Source: Actinomycetes bacterium (GTDB lineage Bacteria > Actinomycetota > Acidimicrobiia > Spongiisociales > JAHEDJ01). Taken from it: a DNA stretch of 64,000 nucleotides. Under the pieces are notes generated by a model. That model did not search any database, was not told the origin of the DNA, and saw only the letters and a program-made list of their open reading frames with translations. The stretch covers positions 38,921 to 102,920 of the forward strand of contig JAHEDK010000006.1 of NCBI GenBank assembly GCA_024641245.1, written 5' to 3'. The position numbers and the translations under genes were made by a program. Shown one piece after another: positions 24,380-33,058 of this stretch. Numbering within the stretch: the first letter of the stretch is position 1; every line of letters starts with the position of its first letter.

Positions 24380-25027
24380 TCAACTGATCCGCTCCGCGCT
24401 GCGGACACCATCTTCGTTCTCGAAGAGCGCCACCAGCGCGTCGGCTCGCTTCGGATCGATATCGAGGGTGATGATGCCGCCCTCGTCGTGACCTCTGTTG
24501 AAGGCGACGTTCTCGACGGTCGGGTCGATCTTGGCCGCCATCTTCCACAGCTTCCCGAAGTGAGTGGAGTCGGAGAGTCTGACCTCGATCGTCGACTTGC
24601 TCGCGCCGAGACGGCGGTCCATCCACGAGTCGAGCGTTCGTAACCCCAGGAGGATGAGCAGAACGATCGTGGCGGAGACGGTGGCAAGCGCCGTCAGCCC
24701 CGCTCCGGCGGCCATGCCGATGGCGGCGACGGCCCAGAGCCCGGCGGCGGTGGTGAGTCCCTTGACGGTCGCACCTTCCCTGAAGATGGCGCCGGCGCCT
24801 AGGAAGCCGATGCCGGTCACGATCTGGGCAGCCACCCGGGCCGGATCACCATTGCCCCCGAAACCTTCGATGGAGAGCAGGGTGAAGAGAGCAGCACCGA
24901 GGCCGACCAGCATGTGGGTTCGAAAACCGGCTGCTTTGCGCATGACCTCCCGCTCGAGGCCCACCGCGCCGGCCAGCAGAGCGGCCAGTAGGAGGCGGAG
25001 GGCAGCGTCTGCGAGGGGAATGCCCAC
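24380..25027 (-). CDS. MgtC/SapB family membrane protein
   Basis: A 215-residue protein with about four to five membrane segments in the first 140 residues and a soluble C-terminal domain. Family motifs are visible: GLEREVMRKAAGFRTHMLVGLGAALFT, cut here by position at residues about 23-50, and GIGFLGAGAIFREG, GLTTAAGLWAVAAIGMAAG. MgtC proteins are linked to growth at low magnesium and virulence through inhibition of ATP synthase in some pathogens; many homologues have no known role. The start lies one base after the crotonase stop, so it is co-transcribed with that gene. Confidence 0.93.
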   Translation of the reverse strand: MGIPLADAALRLLLAALLAGAVGLEREVMRKAAGFRTHMLVGLGAALFTLLSIEGFGGNGDPARVAAQIVTGIGFLGAGAIFREGATVKGLTTAAGLWAVAAIGMAAGAGLTALATVSATIVLLILLGLRTLDSWMDRRLGASKSTIEVRLSDSTHFGKLWKMAAKIDPTVENVAFNRGHDEGGIITLDIDPKRADALVALFENEDGVRSAERIS

Positions 25028-25028
25028 G

Positions 25029-25847
25029 CTATTCCCCGGTGAATTCAGGCGAGCGCTTCTCGAAGAACGCCGAGGTCGCCTCGATGATGTCGTGCGACTC
25101 TATGAACGCCGCGTTGTAGATGGCAATGTGATCTAGAGCCTCGTCGACCGTCATGTCGGCCTCTGCGGCGAGGACCCGTTTGGCCCCTTGTACGGCGAGC
25201 GGCGAGTTGTTGGCGATCTCGGCCGCCATCTTCCTGGCGGCCTCGACGGTTGCGTCCTGATCGGGGAAGACGTCGTTGACCAGGCCGATCTCCCCGGCGC
25301 GACCGGCGTCGATGTCCTTGCCCGTGTAGAGCAGCTCGGCAACGTGACCTGCGCCGATGAGCCGGGGAAGGCGCTGGACCGTTCCGACGTCGGCCACCAT
25401 CGCCATCTTCGTTTCCCGGATCGAGAACACGGAGTCCTCTGAGGCGAGGCGGATGTCGCAGGCTGTGATCAGATCGATCCCGGCGCCGAGGCAGTATCCG
25501 TGCACTGCGGCGATGACCGGCTTCGGGCACCCGGCGATGGACGTCATCGTGTGTTGCATTGCTTTGATCTCGTCGTAGCGGGCGAGCTTGCGGGTGGCGT
25601 CAGAGCCTTCCGAGCCTCCTGCCACCTGGGCGAGGAGCGAGAGGTCTATCCCGACCGTGAACGCCCTGCCGCGGCCGGCAATGACGACCGCCCGGACGGT
25701 TCCGTCATTCGACAGTTCTTCCATCGCCTTCGGGATGTCCTCCCAGAACGGGAGGTTCATCGCGTTCAGCTTGTCCGGGCGATCGAGCCAGAGGGTGGCG
25801 ACGTGTTCGTCGTGTTCGATGGTGAGGACTTCGGATGAGAACGCCAT
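25029..25847 (-). CDS. Crotonase-family protein, delta(3,5)-delta(2,4)-dienoyl-CoA isomerase-like
   Basis: A 272-residue enoyl-CoA hydratase/isomerase superfamily protein. The oxyanion-hole segments are RGRAFTVGIDLS and HGYCLGAGIDLI. The acidic residues match the dienoyl-CoA isomerase pattern rather than the classic hydratase Glu pair: Asp in GIDLITACDIR, Glu in FSIRETKM and Asp in MVADVGTVQRLPRLIG. That enzyme shifts double bonds during oxidation of unsaturated fatty acids. The start chosen is ATG at 25847 (MAFSSEV); further upstream codons do not look like the family. It heads a leftward group with the MgtC-like gene and manC. Confidence 0.87.
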   Translation of the reverse strand: MAFSSEVLTIEHDEHVATLWLDRPDKLNAMNLPFWEDIPKAMEELSNDGTVRAVVIAGRGRAFTVGIDLSLLAQVAGGSEGSDATRKLARYDEIKAMQHTMTSIAGCPKPVIAAVHGYCLGAGIDLITACDIRLASEDSVFSIRETKMAMVADVGTVQRLPRLIGAGHVAELLYTGKDIDAGRAGEIGLVNDVFPDQDATVEAARKMAAEIANNSPLAVQGAKRVLAAEADMTVDEALDHIAIYNAAFIESHDIIEATSAFFEKRSPEFTGE

Positions 25848-26085
25848 GCCGGGAAGCCTAGAGGCGCGGTGGTCGTGGTGACTAACCCGACCATGAGCGC
25901 GAAAGGTAGGTTCCATCGGCGCTGCCACCACTGATAGCGTTCGCTAGTTTGGGGCGCGTGCCGGTCAAATGCGTCGGCGAGGAGGAACCGCGAAGGTTCC
26001 GTGATGGGCGATCTCCGCTGGGTGTTTCTGTCCTTTGCCGTCGCTACGTTCTTGCCGGTCGAGGTTTCCAATATCGGAGGACGAA

Positions 26086-29000
26086 ATGAGAAGAAGGAAG
26101 ACGCGTTCAAGCCTGGCCGTAGTAACGGTACTGGCGATGTTGATGGCGTTGCTGCCGGTGACGGCTGCGTCGGCGGCTGCAGTGGATCTGTTTATCTCGG
26201 AGTACATCGAGGGGAGCAGTTTCAACAAGGCGATTGAGATCTACAACGGCACCGGTGGTGCCGTTGACCTTGCTGCGGGTTCGTATACCCTCGAGCTGTA
26301 TAGCAATGGCAGCCCGACGGTCAGTCAATCAGTCGCGTTGTCCGGCTCGATTGCCGACGGCGATGTCTTTGTGTTGGCGCACGCCAGTGCTGATGCCGCC
26401 ATTCTTGCCGAAGTCGACTTGATCAATAGTTCGGTCATCAATTTCAACGGTGACGACGCGGTTGTGCTGCGCAAGGACGGTGGCGTCATTGATGCGTTTG
26501 GTCAGATTGGCTTCGACCCTGGTTCGCAGTGGCCTGGTGGCGGGCAGGACGACACGCTGCGGCGAGCTGAAACAATCTGTGCCGGCGACACCAACGCCGA
26601 TGATGCCTTCGATGCCTCCGCTGAGTGGGTTACCTTTGCCATCAACACCTTCAACGGTCTAGGCAGCCACACCGCCAACTGCGGTGGTGGCACCGGCCCG
26701 ACAGGTCCGGTCATCAACGAGTTCTCTGCGAGCACCACGGGCGCAGATGTGGAGTATGTCGAGATCTACGGGGCACCCGATACCGATTACTCCACTCTCA
26801 GAATCCTCGAGGTCGAGGGTGATACGACCGGAGCAGGCGTGATCGACGAGGTCATCAGCGTCGGGACTACGGATGCTTCCGGCTTCTGGCTGGCTGATCT
26901 GCCGGCGAACGCCTTGGAGAACGGTACTCTCACCCTGTTGCTCGTCGACGGCTTCACCGGGACACTCGCGGACGACCTCGACACCGACAATGACGGAACG
27001 TTCGATGTCACTCCCTGGGGTGAAGTCGTTGATGCCGTAGCAGTGAACGATGGAGGTACCGGCGACCTCACGTATGGTGTGCCCGCCCTGGGCCCGAACT
27101 ACGACGGCGTGAGCAGCTTCGCTCCCGGAGGGGCGTCGCGATTCCCTGATGGGATGGATACGGATTCGGCCTCCGACTGGGTCCGCAATGACTTCGACCT
27201 GGCTGGCATCCCGGGGTTCGCGGGGACCATCGTTCTTGGCGAGGCCTACAACACGCCGAAAGCGCCGAACGAAATCTACGTCGCTCCGCCTGAGGCGTGC
27301 GGAGACCCCTTCACGGCGATCTACGCCGTACAGGGCAATGGTGCCGCCAGTCCGTTGGTGGGCACTGAGGTCGCAGTGGAAGGTGTGGTCGTCGGTGATT
27401 TCCAGAACAACGCATCTCTCGACAACGGTGATCTAAACGGATTCCACGTTCAGGATCCCGCCGGTGACGGAGACACGGCCACTTCGGACGGAGTCTTTGT
27501 CTATGCCCCTGGCGGCATGGACGTGGCTTTCGGCGACGCGGTACGGGTGCGTGGTTCGGTCTCTGAGTACAACGGTATGACCGAGATCACGGCCGGCCAG
27601 ATCTGGCAGTGTTCGACGGGCAACAGTGTTGCTCCTACCACCTTGTCGCTCCCTGTAGGAGACGTCGATGATTTCGAATCCTACGAGGGCATGTCGATCA
27701 CCTTCCCGCAGGCCCTGGTCATTTCGGAATACTTCAACTTCGACCGCTTCGGTGAAATCGTGTTGACTTCTGAGCGGCATCTGACGCCGACGGCCGAGTA
27801 TGAACCCGGACCGGGCGCGATCCAGGCTGCCCAGGACTTCTTGCTGGACAGGATCACACTCGACGACGGGCGTACGAATCAGAACCCCGACCCCGCTATC
27901 CATCCAAACGGAGATGTGTTCGACCTGACGAACCTGTTCCGAGGCGGCGACACGGTTGCGAACGTGACCGGGGTGATGGATTACGCGTTCGGCCTGTATC
28001 GAATCCAGCCCACGCAGGGAGCCGACTACACCAATACGAATCCAAGGACGGCAACGCCCGATGATGTGGGTGGCAACCTCCAGGTGGCCAGCTTCAACGT
28101 GTTGAACTACTTCACGACGTTGGACAACAGCGGACCAATCTGTGGCCCACTCAGCAACCAGGATTGTCGCGGCGCTGACAACGCAACCGAGTTCACTCGT
28201 CAGCGGGACAAGATCGTCGCCGCTTTGACGGCGATGGACGCAGACGTCGTTGGTCTGATCGAGATCGAGAACCATCCGGGCGACGTGCCCACGGCAGATC
28301 TTGTGAGCGGTCTGAATGATGAGATGGGTGCAGGGACGTACGACTACATCGTCACTGGGGCGATCGGCGGCGATGCCATCCGCCAGGCGATGATCTACAA
28401 GCCCGAGTTTGTCACGCCGGTCGGGGGCTACGCGGTGCTCGACACGTCGGTCGACCCGAGGTTCCTCGACGACTACAACCGTCCGGTGCTCGCCCAGACC
28501 TTCATGGACAACACGACGGGCGGGATATTCACGGTGGCGGTCAACCACCTGAAGTCGAAAGGCTCGGACTGCAATGCGATAGGCGACCTCGACCTTGGGG
28601 ATGGCGCAGGCAACTGCAACCTGACCCGCAAGGCGGCTGCCGAGGCACTGGTCGATTGGCTGGCCACCGACCCGACGGGCAGCGGCGACGAGGACTTCCT
28701 TATCATCGGAGATCTGAACTCCTACGACAAGGAAGATCCGATCGATGCGATCGTAGCCGGTGGTTACACCGACCTGATCTACGACTTCCTTGGCGAGGAT
28801 GCCTACTCGTACGTCTTCGACGGGCAGATCGGCTATCTCGACCACGCGCTGGCAAACGCGGGGCTCCTGGATGAGGTGACCGGGGTGACCGTGTGGCACA
28901 TCAATGCCGACGAACCCGATCTGATCGACTATGACACGTCGTTCAAGCAGGCAGCCCAAGATGCGATCTACGCGCCGGACGCCTACAGATCGTCGGATCA

Positions 29001-29385
29001 TGATCCGGTGATCGTCGGGCTGGATGTTTGCGACGAGATCGCGCCGACCTTCGAGGAGTTGTCGGTCACGCCGGACACCCTGTGGCCGGCGAACCACAAA
29101 TATGTGGAGGTGACCGCCACGGTGGTGGTCGCCGACAACTTCGACCTGAGTCCGACGATCACGCTCGTGTCGGTTGAGTCGAATGAACCGGACAACGGAG
29201 ATGACGACGGCGACACGATCAACGACATCGTCGTCGTCGACGACTTCACGTTCATGTTGCGAGCGGAGCGGTCGGGCATCGGTACCGGCCGGGTGTACAC
29301 CATCACATATCAGGTGACAGACGCTTGCGGCAACAGCACTATCGACACGGTCCCCGTGTACGTGCCGCTGAGCAAGGGGAAGTAG
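26086..29385 (+). CDS. Large secreted multidomain nuclease (ExeM/NucH type)
   Basis: The protein is 1099 residues. ATG 26086 is preceded by GGAGG and followed by a signal peptide (RRRKTRSSLAVVTVLAMLMA, then ALLPVTAASAA). The order is: a lamin-tail domain (about 30-200, FISEYIEGSSFNKAIEIYNG), a second lamin-tail-like region (about 210-400), an OB-fold segment of YhcR type (about 410-530), and an endonuclease/exonuclease/phosphatase domain (about 680-980). The last shows ASFNVLNYF, GLIEIEN, VNHLKSKG, IIGDLNSYDKEDP and SSDHDPV, covering its metal and catalytic residues. A C-terminal Ig-like domain (about 985-1095) ends the protein. It likely degrades extracellular DNA for phosphorus or nucleosides, or in biofilms. 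There is no sortase motif. Confidence 0.92.
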   Translation: MRRRKTRSSLAVVTVLAMLMALLPVTAASAAAVDLFISEYIEGSSFNKAIEIYNGTGGAVDLAAGSYTLELYSNGSPTVSQSVALSGSIADGDVFVLAHASADAAILAEVDLINSSVINFNGDDAVVLRKDGGVIDAFGQIGFDPGSQWPGGGQDDTLRRAETICAGDTNADDAFDASAEWVTFAINTFNGLGSHTANCGGGTGPTGPVINEFSASTTGADVEYVEIYGAPDTDYSTLRILEVEGDTTGAGVIDEVISVGTTDASGFWLADLPANALENGTLTLLLVDGFTGTLADDLDTDNDGTFDVTPWGEVVDAVAVNDGGTGDLTYGVPALGPNYDGVSSFAPGGASRFPDGMDTDSASDWVRNDFDLAGIPGFAGTIVLGEAYNTPKAPNEIYVAPPEACGDPFTAIYAVQGNGAASPLVGTEVAVEGVVVGDFQNNASLDNGDLNGFHVQDPAGDGDTATSDGVFVYAPGGMDVAFGDAVRVRGSVSEYNGMTEITAGQIWQCSTGNSVAPTTLSLPVGDVDDFESYEGMSITFPQALVISEYFNFDRFGEIVLTSERHLTPTAEYEPGPGAIQAAQDFLLDRITLDDGRTNQNPDPAIHPNGDVFDLTNLFRGGDTVANVTGVMDYAFGLYRIQPTQGADYTNTNPRTATPDDVGGNLQVASFNVLNYFTTLDNSGPICGPLSNQDCRGADNATEFTRQRDKIVAALTAMDADVVGLIEIENHPGDVPTADLVSGLNDEMGAGTYDYIVTGAIGGDAIRQAMIYKPEFVTPVGGYAVLDTSVDPRFLDDYNRPVLAQTFMDNTTGGIFTVAVNHLKSKGSDCNAIGDLDLGDGAGNCNLTRKAAAEALVDWLATDPTGSGDEDFLIIGDLNSYDKEDPIDAIVAGGYTDLIYDFLGEDAYSYVFDGQIGYLDHALANAGLLDEVTGVTVWHINADEPDLIDYDTSFKQAAQDAIYAPDAYRSSDHDPVIVGLDVCDEIAPTFEELSVTPDTLWPANHKYVEVTATVVVADNFDLSPTITLVSVESNEPDNGDDDGDTINDIVVVDDFTFMLRAERSGIGTGRVYTITYQVTDACGNSTIDTVPVYVPLSKGK

Positions 29386-29430
29386 ACCAGGTCATCTAGT
29401 TCCGAGTTGGGAGGCTGGGAGCAAACGAGA

Positions 29431-29454
29431 AGCGGGCCCTTCGGGGCCCGCTTC
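29431..29454 (+). terminator. UUCG-capped terminator hairpin
   Basis: Perfect 10-base arms AAGCGGGCCC and GGGCCCGCTT enclose a TTCG tetraloop, 46 bases after the nuclease stop. It is a textbook stable stem, with only a short T-containing tail (CCCTGTCT). Confidence 0.85.
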
Positions 29455-29469
29455 CCTGTCTCACAAATC

Positions 29470-29523
29470 CCGTTTTCGCGCGGGAATCCCACCTCATAGG
29501 GTGCGATTCCCGCGCGAAAACGG
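29470..29523. repeat. Diverged CCCGTT-type palindrome between convergent genes
   Basis: 18-base perfect arms, CCGTTTTCGCGCGGGAAT at 29470-29487 and its complement at 29506-29523. The loop holds a small CCC/GGG stem. It shares the CCCGTTnTnGCG opening with the elements at 6716 and 18490 and the same position between convergent genes. It ends 9 bases before the dodecin stop. Confidence 0.8.
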
Positions 29524-29531
29524 AGAATCGG

Positions 29532-29750
29532 CTACTTGACGGCGAAGGCCAGTTTGAGGGTTGCGTGATACTGCACGACTTTGCCCTCGTAGACCCGGGC
29601 GGTCTGGTTGGTGACCTCAACGCCCGTGATCCCCTTGACTGTCTCCGCGGCTTTGGCGACGCCTTGTGAGACGGCGTCTTCGAAGCTGCGATCCGAGATT
29701 CCGATGATCTCGATGACCTTGACCGCTCCGCGATCGATGAACTCGGACAT
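29532..29750 (-). CDS. Dodecin family protein
   Basis: A 72-residue protein of the dodecin family: KVIEIIGISDRSFEDAVSQG near the start, then KAAETVKGITGVEVTNQTARV and a final strand VVQYHATLKLAFAV. Dodecins form hollow dodecamers that bind flavin or coenzyme A. The conserved aromatic residue stacking on flavin in archaeal dodecins is not obvious here. The ATG follows AGGAGGAATAAGG, a strong ribosome site. Confidence 0.93.
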   Translation of the reverse strand: MSEFIDRGAVKVIEIIGISDRSFEDAVSQGVAKAAETVKGITGVEVTNQTARVYEGKVVQYHATLKLAFAVK

Positions 29751-29870
29751 CCTTATTCCTCCTGCTCAGCGTTCTCCGATGCTAGGCCGACGCTGAACCT
29801 GCCTACGTTCGAGGAGATTCGCAGTTCTCAGACCCATTCGATCGACACCAGGAATGCCCGGAAAGCGGTT

Positions 29871-31163
29871 ATGGAGGCGGTATTTGGAGCCGACACTGTA
29901 GTTATGGCGCAAGTGGCAAGTATGCAGAGGCCGCGTCGAAGTGAGTCGGTGGTCAAGTTCTCCGACATCGCTCCGACCTACCACATGGTGCGGGCGTTTA
30001 CCGCAGCATCAAGTGCCGGTGCCTTGGCGATCTTCGCCTCCTCGTGGGACTTCCGTAGTGGCGCCTGGCTGGCGGTCGCACTTGCCGTGGCGGCGACCGC
30101 GGACGCTTTGTGGCAACGAACGCGGAGTTCTGCCGTTGTGCCGATGCTCCGAATGGTGTTTGACGGAGCAGTGCTGACGTTGGCTGTGATTGTGATCGGG
30201 GGCCCGGCCCTGATCGCCGGCCCGTTCGCGTATCTGCTGGCCGCGGCACTTCTCATTCTTCCCCTCAATCGCGCGCTACTGATGATCGGCTACTTCGCGG
30301 CGTGGACCGTCGCCGTCTACTTCTCGGCGATCACGTCGGTTGGAGGGTCGACCCGGATGTATCTGGGAATGGGAGCAGCCTTTGTGTTCCTGGTCGCGTT
30401 GGGAGTCCTGCTGGTAGCCGTCGGTGATTCGGTTCGCCGCACTCGAGCCCGCCAGAAGGCCATGCTCGAGGACGCCATCGAAGAGAACAGGGCTCGAACG
30501 CAACTGCTCGCCAGCGTCGGGCATGAACTCCGTACGCCACTCACCGCGGTAGTGGGTTTCTCACAGATTCTGCGTGAAGGCAACCTACCCAAGCACGAGA
30601 TCGATGATTTGATCGCATCGCTCGCCCGTGAAGCGTTCGATCTGGCAGGCATCGTCGACGACCTCCTCGTGGCCGCGCGCGACCAGATCGGGGAGTTGTC
30701 GGTTATCGCCGTGACCGTGAATACCCGGGCGCAGGTGGCGCAGGTCCTGGAAGGCTGGGAGCAAAGCATCGGGAGCGAGATCCAGGTCGCCTCCTCGTCG
30801 GAGGCCAAGGCCCTGGCCGACCCTGCCCGTCTGCGACAGATCGTGCGCAATCTACTCACCAATGCCCTCCGGTACGGCGGGGATCAGGTGCGGGTGGAGA
30901 TCGACGATGGACCGGAGTGCGTCAATGTTCGGGTGTGTGACGACGGTCCGGGCGTCCCTCAGGATCGATGGCAACGCATCTTCGAACCGTACGAACGAGA
31001 GACCGGCAAGGATCAGCAACCTGCCTCGGTCGGGCTCGGTCTCGCCGTCTCACGGCAACTGGCCCGCCGAATGGGCGGAGATCTAACCTACCGGCACACC
31101 GGCGAGAGCGTCTTCGAGCTGACGCTGCCCCGGGCTCCAGCCATTGAAGGCGCCGGCGCGTAG
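29871..31163 (+). CDS. Membrane sensor histidine kinase (orphan paralogue)
   Basis: The protein is up to 430 residues. Several hydrophobic segments lie between residues about 35 and 190. HisKA follows with ASVGHELRTPLTAVVGF, then the ATPase domain (NLLTNALRYGG, CDDGPGVPQDR, SVGLGLAVSRQLARRMGGDLTY). It is clearly related to the kinase at 21493-22683. No response regulator is adjacent. The start is uncertain: ATGs at 29871, 29904 and 29922 are in frame and none has a convincing ribosome site. Confidence 0.87.
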   Translation: MEAVFGADTVVMAQVASMQRPRRSESVVKFSDIAPTYHMVRAFTAASSAGALAIFASSWDFRSGAWLAVALAVAATADALWQRTRSSAVVPMLRMVFDGAVLTLAVIVIGGPALIAGPFAYLLAAALLILPLNRALLMIGYFAAWTVAVYFSAITSVGGSTRMYLGMGAAFVFLVALGVLLVAVGDSVRRTRARQKAMLEDAIEENRARTQLLASVGHELRTPLTAVVGFSQILREGNLPKHEIDDLIASLAREAFDLAGIVDDLLVAARDQIGELSVIAVTVNTRAQVAQVLEGWEQSIGSEIQVASSSEAKALADPARLRQIVRNLLTNALRYGGDQVRVEIDDGPECVNVRVCDDGPGVPQDRWQRIFEPYERETGKDQQPASVGLGLAVSRQLARRMGGDLTYRHTGESVFELTLPRAPAIEGAGA

Positions 31164-31218
31164 GATCCCACCCGATCTGGACGCTCCGATCGACCCGCCC
31201 GACCGGTACGCTGTCTGG

Positions 31219-31884
31219 ATGGACCTATCCGAAGCCCTCTACACCACCCGCGCGATGCGCCGGGTGAAGCCGGACCCGGTGCCCGAGGCGGTAGTCAGAC
31301 AAATGCTCGACGCCGCCATCCGGGCACCATCGGGCGGCAATTCCCAGACCTGGCGTTTCATTACGATCACCGAACCCGGGGTGAAGTCCCGGCTCGGCGA
31401 TTTGTACCGCCAGGCCTTCGCCACACTTCAGGGAACTGTTTACAAGGAGGCGAACGAGCGGGCTCGCGCCGCCGGTGACGAGCAAGCCGCACGGATTCTG
31501 CGTTCGTCGCGATGGCTGGCCGACCACTTTGAGGAAGTGCCGCTCTGGTTCTTCGTCTACACGCGGAACGACCCCGATGGGGCGAACATCTTTCCAGCAG
31601 TCTGGAACCTGATGCTCGCCGGGCGCGGCTGCGGGATCGGTACGTGTCTCACCACCATCCTCGGCCACTTCAAGCCGGCCGAGGTGGCAGCAGTTCTGGA
31701 GGTTCCGAGCGAGCGTGGGTGGGAACTCAAAGCTGCCGTCTCTGCGGGCTATCCAACCGGTAGGTGGGGTACAGCCAAACGAAATCCGGTCCATCCCATT
31801 GTCTATGCGGAGAGTTGGGGAACACCCGTGCCCTGGACCGTCGACGAGCCGATGTGGGTAGAGCCTGAGGCTTACGGCACCTGA
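31219..31884 (+). CDS. Nitroreductase-family FMN protein
   Basis: A 221-residue protein. The N terminus DLSEALYTTRAMRRVKPDPV and the APSGGNSQTWRF segment match FMN-binding nitroreductases, and the C-terminal half has GIGTCLTTILGHF followed by AAVSAGYPTGRWG. I place the start at ATG 31219; an earlier ATG at 31144 lies inside the preceding kinase gene. The family reduces nitro compounds, quinones or enones with NAD(P)H; the natural substrate is unknown. It converges on the dGTPase-like gene. Confidence 0.9.
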   Translation: MDLSEALYTTRAMRRVKPDPVPEAVVRQMLDAAIRAPSGGNSQTWRFITITEPGVKSRLGDLYRQAFATLQGTVYKEANERARAAGDEQAARILRSSRWLADHFEEVPLWFFVYTRNDPDGANIFPAVWNLMLAGRGCGIGTCLTTILGHFKPAEVAAVLEVPSERGWELKAAVSAGYPTGRWGTAKRNPVHPIVYAESWGTPVPWTVDEPMWVEPEAYGT

Positions 31885-31910
31885 ACGTCTCGCCCGGTGG
31901 CGGGGGCTTT

Positions 31911-31945
31911 GGTTGGGTCATGTGTTTGAGGGTTGCGGGTTGCGT
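31911..31945 (+). repeat. Imperfect heptamer repeats after the nitroreductase gene
   Basis: The stretch reads in sevens: GGTTGGG, TCATGTG, TTTGAGG, GTTGCGG, GTTGCGT. It is G/T-rich on the strand of the upstream gene, like the clearer heptamer blocks at 33011, 45932, 48869, 53271 and 56558. Confidence 0.5.
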
Positions 31946-31963
31946 TGGCCCCCGTTGCCGAGA

Positions 31964-32003
31964 GGACTAGGCATCTCTCCCAGTGCCGTGGGGGAGAAAC
32001 GCG
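31964..32003. repeat. 40-bp dispersed element, copy 1
   Basis: Begins GGACTAGGCATCTCTCCC and ends GGGGGAGAAACGCG. The copy at 53233-53273 shares both ends while the centre varies, and both centres can pair (here CTCCC with GGGAG). It lies 9 bases before the dGTPase-like gene's stop, between convergent genes. Confidence 0.65.
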
Positions 32004-32012
32004 TATCGGCAA

Positions 32013-33008
32013 CTAGGCGATTCCCTCCGGGCGGAACAGCGAATCGTGGAGGCGAAGGGCGAAGCGGTCGGTCATCCCCGAGACGTAATCGATGGCCCGG
32101 GCGGTGGAGTCGGCATCGTCGACCCGGTACGTTTCCGGCACCTCCTCGGGATGATCGACGAAGTAGTCGACGAGATCGCGGATGACCCAGATGGCGGCGT
32201 GTTTCTGCCGTTCGCCGTGGGCGCCGAGATAAACCCGTTCGAACATGAATTCTCTGAAGCGGTGCATCACGCTCAGCACCTCCGGGCGCATGGCCACACG
32301 GCCCTGTTCGAGCGACTCTTCGATCACCGCCCGTACCATCGTGTCGATCCACTCAGAACCCGGTTCTCCGAACGTGTCCATGGCCTCCCTGGGAAAGTCG
32401 TCGGGTGCGATTACACCCGCCCGCACTGCATCCTCGACGTCGTGCGTGAGATAGGCGATCCGATCGGCAAACCGGCAGAGGAAACCCTCAGGGGTGCTCG
32501 GCGGAGGGTCCACCTTCCACGAGTGGGCACGAATACCGTCGAGGGTCTCCCACGTCAGGTTCAAGGGTTCCAGCACACTCAGCAATCGCACACTCTGCTG
32601 AGAGTGCATCCACTCCCCATCCACGTAAGGTGAGAGGGCATCTTCGCCTGTATGACCGAACGGTGAATGACCGGTGTCGTGACCGAGACAGATCGCCTCG
32701 GTCAAGGCCTCATTGAGGCCGAGCGGCACGGCCATCGCTCGACCGATCTGAGTCACCTGGAGCGTGTGCGTCAGTCGGGTGACGAAATGGTCGCCCTCTG
32801 GGTTGAGAAATACCTGGGTCTTGTGCTTCAGGCGCCGGAAGGCCTTGGAGTGGAGAATCCGATCCCGATCTCGTTCAAAGGCCGTCCGGTACTCATCGGG
32901 AGCTTCTGCAACCGCACGACCTTTGGACTCGGCAGATAGCGTGGCTTCAGGCGAGAGCACCTCCCGTTCCCGTTGCTCACGCTCTTCACGCTTGATCAAT
33001 CGCATCAT
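32013..33008 (-). CDS. dgt: dGTP triphosphohydrolase-like HD protein
   Basis: A 331-residue HD-domain protein. The motifs are THTLQVTQIGRAM (first His), CLGHDTGHSPFGHTGE (HD) and the later Asp region FADRIAYLTHDVEDA. RDRILHSKAFRRLKHKTQVF is a dGTPase-family hallmark. It hydrolyses dNTPs to deoxynucleosides and triphosphate. At 331 residues it is the short form common in Gram-positive and high-GC bacteria, sometimes selective for other dNTPs. Two consecutive ATGs start the gene. It is transcribed leftward just upstream of the repeat block at 31911-32003. Confidence 0.93.
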   Translation of the reverse strand: MMRLIKREEREQREREVLSPEATLSAESKGRAVAEAPDEYRTAFERDRDRILHSKAFRRLKHKTQVFLNPEGDHFVTRLTHTLQVTQIGRAMAVPLGLNEALTEAICLGHDTGHSPFGHTGEDALSPYVDGEWMHSQQSVRLLSVLEPLNLTWETLDGIRAHSWKVDPPPSTPEGFLCRFADRIAYLTHDVEDAVRAGVIAPDDFPREAMDTFGEPGSEWIDTMVRAVIEESLEQGRVAMRPEVLSVMHRFREFMFERVYLGAHGERQKHAAIWVIRDLVDYFVDHPEEVPETYRVDDADSTARAIDYVSGMTDRFALRLHDSLFRPEGIA

Positions 33009-33010
33009 TG

Positions 33011-33034
33011 ACCTAGAACCTAGAACCTAGAACT
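33011..33034 (-). repeat. Heptamer repeat (ACCTAGA)3
   Basis: Three exact copies of ACCTAGA (33011-33031) plus a partial copy fill the gap between the dGTPase-like gene and the phnE-like stop. On the strand of phnE this reads as GGTTCTA repeats placed right after its terminator hairpin. Confidence 0.85.
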
Positions 33035-33036
33035 TC

Positions 33037-33056
33037 GGGTGCCGCCGGCGGCACCC
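33037..33056 (-). terminator. Perfect palindrome after the phnE-like gene
   Basis: GGGTGCCGCCGGCGGCACCC is a 20-base perfect palindrome, 2 bases beyond the phnE-like stop and directly before the heptamer repeats. It is the probable terminator of the phnDCE transcript. Confidence 0.75.
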
Positions 33057-33058
33057 TC

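Noticed and set aside
27433..29097. 554-residue open frame opposite the nuclease gene
   Set aside because: It lies wholly antisense to the nuclease gene, whose domains are unmistakable; the antisense product has no family features and an odd Arg/Val/His-rich composition typical of shadow frames in high-GC DNA.
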